Positions 11,901-21,800 of a stretch of DNA of 22,954 nt are shown here, in pieces. Every line of letters begins with the position of its first letter. Positions within the stretch are counted from its first letter, which is position 1. The translations under genes and the position numbers were made by a program. The notes under the pieces are model-generated. The model made no database searches and was not told where the DNA came from. It saw only the letters and a program-made list of their open reading frames with translations. The stretch comes from Pigoraptor vietnamica (Eukaryota; Opisthokonta; Filasterea), in assembly GCA_943704525.1 (NCBI GenBank), contig CALSCQ010000666.1, forward strand, positions 1-22,954, read 5' to 3'.

Positions 11901-14900
11901 GCCGACGAACACGGCCTCGAGGTAGATCCACAGGTTCTGCACGTGCAGCCAGTTCTCGATAATCTCCGTCGCGAGCGTGAGCTTCTGGACCCACTGCTGG
12001 ATCTCGGGCTTGAACGGCGCGTTGTAGCGGTTGCTCATGAGCGACCCGAGGATCATCAGCGAGTCCTCCATAAACATCACGATGTCCGACGTGTCCGTGC
12101 CCTTGAGCAGCAGGCTCCCGCGGTTCTTGAACGACGAGAACGTAAACTCGCGCGTGCTCCAGTCCGTGATCACCATGCGCAGCTTCGCCTCGATGTCGCG
12201 CTCCTTCACCGCCGCGATGCACACGTCCTCGATGTCCTCCTTGTGCTTGAGCAGCGGCGCCTCCATCAGATTGCGCAGGTAGAACGACTCCGAGTCGATC
12301 TTGAACGTGTGGCCCGTGATCTGCGCGATCTTGTCCCAGTGGCGCGGCTGCATCGCCTTGTTCGCCATGAGCTCCATGAGCGGGAGCGTCTCGCAGAAGT
12401 CGTCGATCGTCTTCTTGAGGTCGAGGTACGCCTCCCAGTCCTTGAGCGCCTTGGGCAGCTTGCGGCACTTGTTCTGGTACTCCTGCAGCTCCGCGTTGAT
12501 CTTCTCAATGTTGATGTCGACCCACAGCACGTCGTAGTAGCCGTTAACGCCGTCGATGACCGCGTTGTACAGCGTGTACAGCGACTGGAGCAGGCGCAGC
12601 TCCTTCTTGATCCGCTGCAGCTCGGGGTAGTCCGTGATCGTCAGCCCGAACAGCTCCTCGCCCGCCGAGTACGTCTCGTACTTGCGCCAGAGCTCCTCGA
12701 AGCGCCGCTGGAACACGTTCAGCCGCTCGCTCGCCTCCTTCGGCTTGATGCCGGGGACGATCGGGCCCTGCGTCTGGTAGTCGTCCGAGAACGAGCTGAC
12801 CGTGACGACAAACTGCTCGACCGACGCCATGAGGTCGCTCTTGAAGCCGGGTTCCATGCGGATGAGCGCGTCCTGCACGTCCGACGCCTGCGACCGCAGC
12901 TTCTGCCAGTTGTAGCGCAGCGTGTCGACGCGCTCCGTCTCTTCCTTCGACACGAGCACGTTGAACTTGGAGAGCATCGCGTACGCCTCCTCGATCGGCG
13001 CAATGCTCATCTCGATCTTGATCTCCATCTCGCGCAGCTCGGACAGCGCCGCCATCGTCTGCCGCACGTCGTCGAGGTCCTTGATCTTGCGGCTGAGGCG
13101 CTTCGACACGTCCGACACGAAGTTGATGACCTCCTCCATGTCCTGCTTCGCCTTGAGGTTGAGGTTCTGCCCGTACACCTGCTTCCACGCCTTCGTCTCC
13201 GACGTCAGCGCGAGCTTGAGCGGCTCGGTCGTCAGCTCGATCGCGCCGATGTTGAAGTGCGCCGGGAGCTCGTTCACCTCCTGCTCAATGTCCTCGTAGC
13301 GGTGGATCTCGCCCTCGAAGTCGCTCAACGTCGGCTGGCGCTCGAGGAACTGGCGCATCTTCTCGTCGCGGTCCTCCTGCCAGACCGTGTTGTACTTGCC
13401 GAGCGTGTCGAGGAGCCCCGTGATGTCCTTCTTCGTCGAGTTGATCGTCGAGGTCAGCATCATCACAATCTTGACAATGTCCTTGTTGTTCGAGACCTCG
13501 CTGAAGTAGTTGCGGAGGACGGCCTCGGCGTTCGCGGCCGCGCGGTCCTGGTTCCACTGGAACACCGCCTTCGACACGTTGAGGATCGTCTGCGCCGCCT
13601 TGTTCAGAGCCTGCTGAATGTCGTCGAGCCCGGGCCGCATCACGACGTTCGGGATCGCAAGGGCAATCTGCGCCTTGAAGAAGGGGACGAGCGGGCCGTC
13701 CTTCGACGACTGCGACCGCGAGAAGCGCTCGGCGCCCGACGCCGGCATGGCGAGGCGGCGCTTGATCGTGTCGAGCGACAGGCGCGTGCACTTGACGAGC
13801 GCCTCGAGGTTCTTCTGGTTGAAGTAGAGGAGCAGCTCGCGGCACTCGTTCTGCGCGAGCTCGCGCTGCTCCGACGTCATCTGCTTCGTGAGCGCGCGGA
13901 CGAGGTCGTTCGCGGCCTTCTCGACGAGCGAGCTCTGCTTGTCGAGCGTCTTGGCCGTCGCGTCGCACAGCGACTCGGTGCGCTCGATAAACTCCTCGAC
14001 CGTCCAGGGCTCGTCGCCGGGGATGTCGACGAGGCACGTCGTGCTCATGTCGCGCAGGAGGGCCTCGATGCGGCACTCGCGAATGTCGTTGACCTTGTCC
14101 GTTAGCTCCTCGAGCTGGCCGAGGCAGCGGTGGATGTTGTCGAGGTACGACTCGAGGTTGAGCGACGTCCACGTCAGCATCGTGAGGCCGGGCTCGAGCG
14201 CCTCGGCGACGCGCGAGATGTAGAGGCTCATCAGCGACGTGAAGATGTCGGGGATCTTCGCCGTGATGCGCTTGTGCTCATTGAGCATGTGCTGCAGACG
14301 GTTGAAGTTGCGCTTGATGCGGTCCTCCTTGACGCAGAGCACGCGCGCGGCCTCGGGGATCTCGAGCTCCATCCGCTGCATGCACTTCGTCTCGCGGATC
14401 AGCTGCAGGATGTCGGGGTCGAAGTTGACGTACAGCTGCTCCGTGTCCGGGTGGCGCACGAGGAGCGTCGCGTGGAGGCCCGTCTTCGCCGCCTCGACCA
14501 TTTTGTACCACCCGCGGTGGTAGAGCATCTCAAACTCCATAAGCACCGACGCGAGCTTGTTGTAGTTGCGGATGATCTTGCGCCCCTCGACGCCCTGCAG
14601 GATCGACGGCCGCTTCTGGAACGCGCGCATCGGGTTCTCGATCCGGCGGAAGAGCTGGCGCGCCCACGAGATGCAGCCCGAGACCGGCGGGAGGTTGCGC
14701 GGGATCGGCGGGTTGTCCTTGTTCTTCTGGTAGATCTTGCGGATGACCTCGAGGTCCTTGCCGTAGTGCAGGAAAATCTTCATGTACTTGTCCTCGAGGT
14801 CGAGGTTGAGGTTCTCGATCGACTCGAACTTCTGCAGCAGCTCGAGCGCGAGCTCCGTCGACGTGATGCGGTCGAAGCACGAGTCCATGAAGCGCTGCAG

Positions 14901-16385
14901 CTGGAGCTCGAGGTCCGAGATGTCGCGCTTGAAGACCTCGTAGTCCGTGTCGAAGTCCATCTTGCGGTGGTCGAGGATGTCGTACGGCTTGTTCTTCATC
15001 GTGATGACGATCTGGTTGAAGCGCGTGAGAATGTTCTCCATGCCCTCGATGCGGCTCCCCGCGAGCGCCGAAAACTTCTCGATCGTGTTGAGCATCTCGA
15101 CGACCTTCTGGATGCGCTTGCAGAACGTGTCGAACTTGCCGAAGATGTACATCTCGCTGAAGTCAAACTGCCGCTCGTTCGGGTTCTCCTGCAGCTTCGC
15201 CTTGACGCGCTGGAAGCTCCGCTGGTAGTCTTCGTTGAGGCGCACGCACTCGTTCAGGCGCTGGATCAGCGGCTTGCGCTCCTGCTCCCAAATCTTCGAC
15301 CCGTCCTGGTAGACGTAGTTCTTGCACGCCGTGATCATCTGGTTCGTGATCTTGACGAATAGCGACGTCATCCGCTCACTCGTGTTGTAGTAGCGCGAGA
15401 TGCTGTGGATCATGCGAATCGCGTTGATGAGCCCGGGGATCGACGACTCCATGTCGACGGGGTTGCTCTTGTACAGCGGCTCGCAGAACTTCTCGAGTGT
15501 GTAGAGGTACTTGACGTTGTCCTTCGCCTCGTTCGCCGCGTCCGTGATGCGGTTGTCGAGGTCCTTCCACGCCTTGAGGAGGCGCGACTTGGCCGCGTGG
15601 AGCACGCCGACGACCGCCTTGCACATCGGGCTCTTGATCTGGTCGAGGAGCGAGTTGAACTTGGCCATGCGCTGCTTCCAGTGCTCGAGCTCCGCCTTCG
15701 GGCCGATGTCGTCCGCCTCCTTGCGCATCTGCTCGCTCTCGGCCAGCACCTGCTCAATCTGCTTGCACCAGTGCGACACGAGCTCTGCGCAGGAACGTAC
15801 ATGTGAGAATCCGTCGCACAAATCGCCAGACGGTACCACAGTCACACACCTTCGAGCGCATCGACCGTCTCCGTGTTGTTCGCGGCGTTGATGTAGTCCG
15901 CGGGCGTCTGGATCGTTTCCAGGTCGATGCCCTCCGGGCGCTTCAGCTGCACGCTGTCGGCGAGATTCGCGCGCGCACCCGCGAGAATGTTCACAAACTT
16001 ATCGAGCGACTCGAGAAACTCGTTCAGCAGCTCGTGCTTGTTTTGCGAGAGGTCGCCCCAGTTATCCTGCAACAGAAAGAGTGAGTGCCATGCATCCAAA
16101 ATGAGGAAAAAATTTCCAAACGCACCTGCGTCTTAAGCGCGGGAAGAAGGACGTTCGCAAGCATGCGCTCGAGCGACTCGAGGATGCCGTCGCCGCCGCT
16201 CGAGTCGATAAAGTTGAAGTTGATCTCCTGCGCCATGTTCTGCGGAGTGATCGGCTTCGTCGTCGTCCTAACAAAGTACACGCACGTTCCGCTGAGCGCC
16301 TCGGTGCGGCCGTTCGTGACAAACAGGCGTCGGGCCTTCGACTTGTGGCCCGTGCCGGGGCGCGGGTCCTTCTCGTTGGGGTCCT

Positions 16386-16459
<74 letters not shown>

Positions 16460-16992
16460 GAGACCCTCCACAGCCAACGGATTAACGCGGCAATGTCACA
16501 CCCACCTCGCCCTCTTGGAAGTAGAACAGCAGCTTGCGCGCGCCATTCTGCTTGAGGAAATCGTCGAAGGCGTCGATCTGCTTGCCCTCGAGGCAAAAGT
16601 CCTCCGCGAGAGACTCGTCAATTTCGAGCGTCTCGGCCACCTTCTGAATAATCCACTTGTGCCGCGCATCGAGCCGCGCGCGCTTCGCCTCCTTGCTCGC
16701 CGCGGCCTTCTGCTGCTGCACCTTCATGGCGTCGTTCGTGCCCAGCCCAGACCCCCGCCGCTGCAGGTGCTGGCGCGACGTGCGACGCGTCGATGTGTTG
16801 GGCTTCATGCGCGTCTCGTCGGCGCCCTCGCCGGCGGGTGACGGCATGTCCGTCTTGCTTGTCGACGGACGCTGGGCTGCAGGGGGCAGGGCGTCAGTCG
16901 ATACTCACGCGACAAAGAGTGATTGCAATGCGACACTCACCGTCCGCCCCATTCTCGCCCACAACGGCGAGCTTGTTTTCGTGATCAGCCAT
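2967..16992 (-). CDS. DNAH5: Axonemal outer-arm dynein heavy chain, DNAH5/DNAH8 (gamma) class
   Basis: Five exons on the minus strand: 16992-16941, 16876-16506, 16383-16126, 16066-15850, 15784-2967. They give 4571 aa; human DNAH5 is about 4620. It is the ATP-driven motor of the outer dynein arm on axonemal doublets. Residues about 18-70 are a Ser/Thr/Arg-rich leader. The tail starts with [14 protein letters not shown]. The linker (DHC_N2) spans about 1380-1880. P-loops are AAA1 GPAGTGKT (1933-1940, Walker B CFDEF from 1983), AAA2 GPPGAGKT (2215-2222), AAA3 GEQGTAKT (2539-2546) and AAA4 GVGGSGKQ (2902-2909). Stalk coiled coils flank the microtubule-binding tip at about 3150-3450. The end [14 protein letters not shown] is typical of the class. 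AAA1 text such as [18 protein letters not shown] fits DNAH5/8 rather than DNAH9/11 or inner-arm chains. The four introns all lie in the first 1.2 kb. Start ATG 16992 opens a short first exon that splices in frame. Nothing suggests a pseudogene. Confidence 0.96.
16388..16455. repeat. A68/T68 homopolymer in dynein intron 2
   Basis: There are 68 consecutive A on the + strand, hence T68 in the dynein transcript sense. The tract lies inside intron 16384-16505 and ends directly at the GCAG acceptor, so it serves as the polypyrimidine tract. It makes up 68 of the intron's 122 nt. Without it the intron would be 54 nt, close to the shortest introns in the window. Its exact length may be unreliable in the assembly. 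Confidence 0.9.
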
Positions 16993-17295
16993 CGTTACGC
17001 TCCTGCAGGCGGCCAACGAGCACCGCCACAGTCGGTGAGACTAATGTCGCCTATCTCCTGCAGCGCACCCTCCGGATGCCCGCCCTCAAAGGGCAGCCGC
17101 AGAAAACGGAAACGCGCGAAAGGAAAAGAGGCGCAATGCCCGCACGACCGCCACCCCAATGGCAGCCAGCAAAGGTCAAAAGTACGCTCTTTTCGACAGT
17201 CTCACTCGTGAAGATAGTGTGGCAAACTAAGCATGGCTCTTTGCCGATCCCTTTTTCTTGGGCAGTGTTCGGGGGCTGTGGTGCGATTCAAAAGC

Positions 17296-17308
17296 GTTGC
17301 CAAGCAAC
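17296..17308. promoter_or_regulatory. Candidate RFX X-box upstream of the dynein gene
   Basis: GTTGCCAAGCAAC is a near-perfect palindrome: half-site GTTGCC, one spacer base, half-site AGCAAC. It matches the RFX X-box (GTNRCC, 0-3 bases, RGYAAC). It lies 304 bp upstream of the dynein start codon and 160 bp upstream of the MetAP start. In animals and choanoflagellates, RFX factors switch on ciliary genes, including axonemal dyneins, through this motif. A weaker partner, GTTGCACCTCAAC (17455-17467), abuts the MetAP ATG. Function is inferred from motif and position. Confidence 0.6.
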
Positions 17309-17350
17309 ATGCCAAGGAATTGAGCATCCGGGGTGCACTCATCGCGTGCA

Positions 17351-17378
17351 GTGATGTCACGATCCCACCGTGATGTCA
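17351..17378 (+). promoter_or_regulatory. GTGATGTCA direct repeat, CRE/ATF-like
   Basis: GTGATGTCA occurs at 17351-17359 and 17370-17378, 19 bp apart, roughly two helical turns, about 100 bp upstream of the MetAP ATG. It resembles a variant CRE/ATF half-palindrome (TGACGTCA with one change). The first copy also contains ATGTCACG (17354-17361), the 8-mer repeated upstream of the BZW gene. The factor is unknown. Confidence 0.4.
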
Positions 17379-17394
17379 TTGTTACGCCTCAGCA

Positions 17395-17400
17395 CACGTG
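17395..17400. promoter_or_regulatory. CACGTG E-box upstream of MetAP
   Basis: A CACGTG palindrome sits 68 bp upstream of the MetAP start codon. The same core occurs twice upstream of BZW and once upstream of the V-ATPase gene (22648-22653). It also occurs in coding exons and introns here, so one site is weak evidence for bHLH control. Confidence 0.25.
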
Positions 17401-17467
17401 ACCTTCAGTCTAAAAGTCTTCTCGGTTGCCGTTTGATCGCTCTCCAAACACCACGTTGCACCTCAAC

Positions 17468-18725
17468 ATGCGTTTGCGTCTGCCATCGCGGACTGCACAT
17501 GCGCTGCGAGTGGCGCGTGGGGCCGTGACCCCGCCGCGCGACGTGCCCCCGCACATCCCCCGCCCCCGCGGCCCCTACCGCTACCCGTCATTGTGGTCGT
17601 TTGCACCCGCGCCCGTCGCAGGTCCGCCTGAAAATGGGCCTCCGGAGGTCAAAGGGGCTGCGGAAATTGCCGGCATGCGCGCTGCGGGCACACTGGCGCG
17701 GCGTGTGCTGGATGCCGCCGCTGCTGCAGTGAAGGTGGGCTGGCCTTCGTCGCACATGTAGGAGCTCATGCTTACTCACATCCTTTCGCAGCCTGGTGTG
17801 ACAACAGACGCCATCGATGCCGTGGTACACGCAGCGATAGTGGCAGCGGGAGCCTATCCATCACCCCTGCACTACCGCGGTTTCCCAAAGTCGGTGTGCA
17901 CATCTGTCAACGACGTGCTGTGCCACGGCATCCCCGACCTGTGAGTCCTCCCCTGAACACAAATGATTTTTGCCGCGATTGCAAACCCGCGTGCCCACGC
18001 CCATTGTCTCGCCGGCGCAGGCGGCCGCTGGAACCGGGAGACATTGTCAATGTGGACGTGACTGTGTTCTCCGAGGGCTTTCACGGCGACGTTTCGGAAA
18101 CGTACGCCGTTGGCCACGTGGACGACGCCTCGTCCGCGCTGATTGCGACGACGCGCGAAGCCCTTGACAGCGCCATTGCAGCTTGCGGGCCGGGTGTTCC
18201 GCTGCAGCGAGTGGCCGAGATTATCTCGTGAGTGGCACGCACAAGCAGTGTGCCGAACATGCAGCCAAATGACTGTGGCTTGTGAAGGGAACTCGCAGGG
18301 CGCCGAGGCTTTTCCGTGAGTCCCGCATTCTGCGGGCACGGCATCGGGCGATTTTTCCACATGGCGCCACAGATAGTGCACTCGGGTGAGTTTGCCGTTG
18401 AGTTGCTTTGTGACCGTGACCTATGGCTGACGTGTGCGCACGCAGACATGTTCGAGCAAGAAGGCGTCATGCGCGAGGGCATGACATTTACAGTTGGTGA
18501 GGCCCTTCGACCTGCTACATGTGACTGCGTGATTTTCAGTACGTCGGCTGACGTGCTTGCTTTGCAGAGCCCATCCTGCTTGCGGGTCGGTGGGAGCACC
18601 GCATTCTCAGCGATCAGTGGACCGCTGTAAGCGTGGACGGGTCCCGGAGTGCGCAGTTTGAGCACACCATTGCGATCACGGGTGACGGGGCGGAGGTACT
18701 CACGCGCAAGGGCGACGTGACATAG
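17468..18725 (+). CDS. METAP1D: Methionine aminopeptidase type 1, probably mitochondrial or plastid
   Basis: Six exons: 17468-17734, 17792-17940, 18021-18227, 18288-18385, 18446-18496, 18568-18725. They encode 309 aa; human METAP1D is 335. The enzyme removes initiator methionine from new proteins using two metal ions. All five ligands are present: D151 (VNVDVT), D162 (HGDVSET), H225 (CGHGIG), E258 (TFTVEP) and E289 (QFEHT). The substrate-site histidines H134 (CHGIPD) and H232 are present too. The N-terminus has several Arg and no acidic residue in its first 20, like an organellar presequence, and lacks the zinc-finger extension of cytosolic MetAP1. ATG 17468 is the first in-frame ATG. Intron 3 uses an AAG acceptor (18285-18287); this choice keeps frame and family spacing between VAEIIS and RRGFSV. 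The gene is divergent from dynein and converges on the V-ATPase gene. Organelle choice is inferred. Confidence 0.95.
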
Positions 18726-18807
18726 CACAGCACAGCTCATCCACGCGCAGATGTATTGGCACGGCCAAAGGCAAAGCACGCACGCGGGGCAAAATTTCAC
18801 TCGGCAA
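18726..18807. terminator. 82-nt convergent gap between MetAP and V-ATPase stop codons
   Basis: Only 82 bases separate the MetAP TAG (ends 18725) from the V-ATPase TAG (18808-18810 on the minus strand). The two 3' UTRs must be very short or must overlap as antisense transcripts, possibly extending into each other's last exon. No AATAAA is visible on either strand. Confidence 0.65.
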
Positions 18808-21800
18808 CTAGTCCTCCGACTTGCCCGTGAGCTGCTGCTCAAAGGAAAACGGCACAAACTGCTTGCCGTTGCCCGCATAGAACTTGTTCTGGAACTCGAC
18901 CCTGTGGCAAACGTGTGCATTAGGCGATGGGACTAGAGCGGGGGAGCAAGAAGGCGCCGCGACACGCACCAGTGCAGACGGAGGGCGTGGAGGAATGCCG
19001 AGAGGCCCTCCATGATGAGCAGGACGCAGATGGTCAGGACGGCCCAAAAGGCGAAGGCGGCGAGGATCATGACCGGGTTGCCGCTCTTGAACCCGCGGCG
19101 GAAAATCATCGTCCACAGCACCTCGGAGAGCTCTGCGACGGAGCGCAATTTAGCTATTCGAAAGGCGCTCCCGCAGACATTCAGCGCACACCCACCAGCA
19201 TGCGCGAGGCTGAGGGCCCACAGACGAAGATACGATGCCGTGTTCGAGATGCAGCCGAGGCAGTACTCAATCGTGTGGATGCACTGGTGCACCATGATCT
19301 CTCCGAACTCGAAGGGCTAGAGAACGCACGGGTCAGTCAGCCAACGAGACACACGATTGCACGCACATGCCACGCGTCTTTCAATCTCCCACCTCTTCCT
19401 CGTGCCCCGGCTCATCCACGGCATGGGGATCGTGCGAGGCACCCGCGAGCTCCTCGTCATCGTCCTCGCCGACGGTCGCTGGTGCTGCGCCGCCATCGCC
19501 GAAGGCCACGGCACCGCCGTGCATTGCGCGGCGGCGGTTGAGGTACCAAAGGATGGCGGGCTTGACGAGGAGCATCCACGGCACGCAGATGAGGGCGAGG
19601 GCGACAAGCTTACCCTGCACAGCATGCTGCGCATTGAAACCCAAGAAGGGTCAGCACAGTGCGTGCACGAATTGGAACAACGCACACATACGCACCTGCG
19701 TTTCGTAGAGGCGGTCCTCAACCTTGATCTCCTCGCCGCTCTTGAGGAACATGTTGATGAGGGCGAGAAGGAGGCTCGGGGCGACGCCGGGGTGCACCCA
19801 CTTGTAGATAATCATGAAGCAGAGATAGCCGAAGATGCACATGAGGAACAGCACTTGCGGCACAAACTCGCAGAAAATGTTGATCGGGCGGCGGAAGTAG
19901 CGGTGGTTGAAGAAGCTCAGGCACACGCCAAACATCATCTGCGCGACGCCGACAATAACGGCCATTTTCATCTTGTACGAGTTGAGGAACGTCAGACGGT
20001 TGTCCGCAAGGGCCCAGTGCTGCGCGCACGCACAAAGGGCAGGACAGGTCAGAAACCAGAATGACAGCAGACGGGCAGCATCCGCGACGCCACCCACCGG
20101 ATCAATGCCAAAGGGATATGCAGAGCCCGTGAACTTGTATGGATCGGTCGTGTCGTCGGGGTCGGGCGAGAACTTGATGATCTCCTCGTCGGTCGACGAC
20201 GGAATCGGCCACGAGGAGCCGAAAATGTCGAGCGACTTGGAGAACATGTCGTTGTAGATGAGCCCCGTGTACATCGAGAAGATGCCCATGAGCAGGATGA
20301 TGTAGCGCCCGGCAAACATCGTGTCGAAAATCTGCAGTCCGACACGGCAGGGGAGAATATGTTGGTCGCAAGGGAAGGGCGCACGCGGTCGCAGCCAGCC
20401 ACTAATGTGTTGGTCGCAGGGGAACGCACACGGACGCAGCCAGCCAAACGCACCTCTCCGCCGGCCTTGAACTTGGCGAGCTGCTTCTCCTTGACGACGA
20501 GGAAGAGCGCCAAGAGCGTCATGATGATGCCGTGACCAAAATCGCCGAACATGATCGCGAAGATGAACGGGAAGGTGATGATCGTGAACGGCCCCGGGTT
20601 GACCTCGCGGTACGAGGCGACGCCAAACGCATCAACAATCGCCTGGAAGCCCGACGTGAACTTGTTCGTCTTGTGAAACGTCGGCGGCTCGAGCTTCGTG
20701 TCCAGCCGATGGAGGATGGGCGCCATCGACGAACCGCTCCGCTCCTGCAGCACAGCAACATAGGCCACGTGAGAAGGCATTCGCGAGCACAATGCCCATA
20801 AATACATACCATGGCACGCCGAAGAGCCAGCTGGACGCTCTGCATCGAGCACTTGGGGACCCAGCCCTCTGCGACCAGCGCCTTCCGGGTCACGTCCGTC
20901 CGGAACATGTTCAGCGTGTGGTAGATCGACTTCATCTTCTTCACGCGAATATCCCACGAGCTGATCTCGCTCGACACGTTCGAGAGTACGCGATTGCGAT
21001 GTTCGGTCGTCTTGGCAAGGACCGACTGGAGGTCCTCGAGGCGCGTGGCCACCTGCAGCACGAGGTCGCGACGCTCGGCGGGCGTCTCAGGGCAGGGATA
21101 AACCGTCGCCCCGAATCCCTCGCAGATCTTGCGCGTCTTGGCCTCGAGCTGCTGGCCCTGGAAGAACACGATAAAGACGCTGCGCTTGGGGGCCTTCGTC
21201 TTCTGCGGTGGGGAACGCCATGTGTCACTGGGCATGCGGAGACGAGGCGCGTTCAGGCAGGCTTCAAAGCGCGCCAGGCCACCCACCGCGGGTGCGCTCG
21301 GCGCCTGCCACCCCGCCGACTCCTCGTCGTCCGCGTCGACATGCCGCAGGAAGGCATTGCCACGCGTCGCACGCCACAGCACGCGCTCGAACGCGGCAAT
21401 TTTCTCCGTGTTGATGACTCCGGTGACAAACCTGCACCAGAACAAATAAGCCTGACGACCCCTTTCCCCTTTCAACAACTCGCGCGCAAAACACAAATCG
21501 CCAAAGAACAGCCACCATAAACGAGCCCCAGAGAAAACCCACCCGAGCCGCACCGTACGGCCGTGGTGCTGCGACTCAACGTCGCCGTGCAGCAGCGACG
21601 TTTCATCGCTCTGCATCACCGACGCCTCGCTGAAGGCACCATGGCCATCCGCCTGCAACAGCCGCAACTGAGCACGTGCTGGACAGACGCTTCAGAGAAC
21701 TGCACGACGCACCTCCGCGAAGAAAGTTGCCGTCTTACGGAGGATCTGCCTCAGGTCCGTCAGTTCAGTAAAGTTGCGCTCGAGCATCTCTTCGTTCGCC

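Larger units (their letters stand above)
16993..17467. promoter_or_regulatory. Divergent promoter between dynein and methionine aminopeptidase
   Basis: These 475 bases separate the two start codons, dynein reading left and MetAP reading right. No coding region is supported here. They contain a perfect X-box (17296-17308), a CCAAT box (17156-17160), two GTGATGTCA copies (17351-17359 and 17370-17378), a CACGTG E-box (17395-17400) and a weak TATA-like CTAAAAG near 17410. Transcription start sites for both genes must lie here. Which motif serves which gene is inference. Confidence 0.7.

Noticed and set aside
5172-14105. 2977-codon open frame on the + strand, with companions at 3009-4730 and 14130-15362
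   Set aside because: It is exactly in register with the dynein codons on the other strand, its translation is Arg/Leu/Val/Asp-rich with no recognisable domain, and it is explained by rarity of TTA, CTA and TCA codons in dynein.
16388-16455. Poly(A) tail of a retrotransposon or processed pseudogene
   Set aside because: The sequence immediately 5' of the A tract on the + strand is antisense of a conserved dynein exon, not an element body, and no target-site duplication is seen.
16024-16596. Open frame containing a run of phenylalanines
   Set aside because: The Phe run is translation of the T68 intron tract. The flanking conserved dynein exons join in frame once the intron 16384-16505 is removed.
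18299-18385. MetAP exon 4 starting after the CAG at 18296-18298
   Set aside because: It breaks the reading frame with the preceding exon and removes the family-length segment before GFSV. The upstream AAG acceptor restores both.
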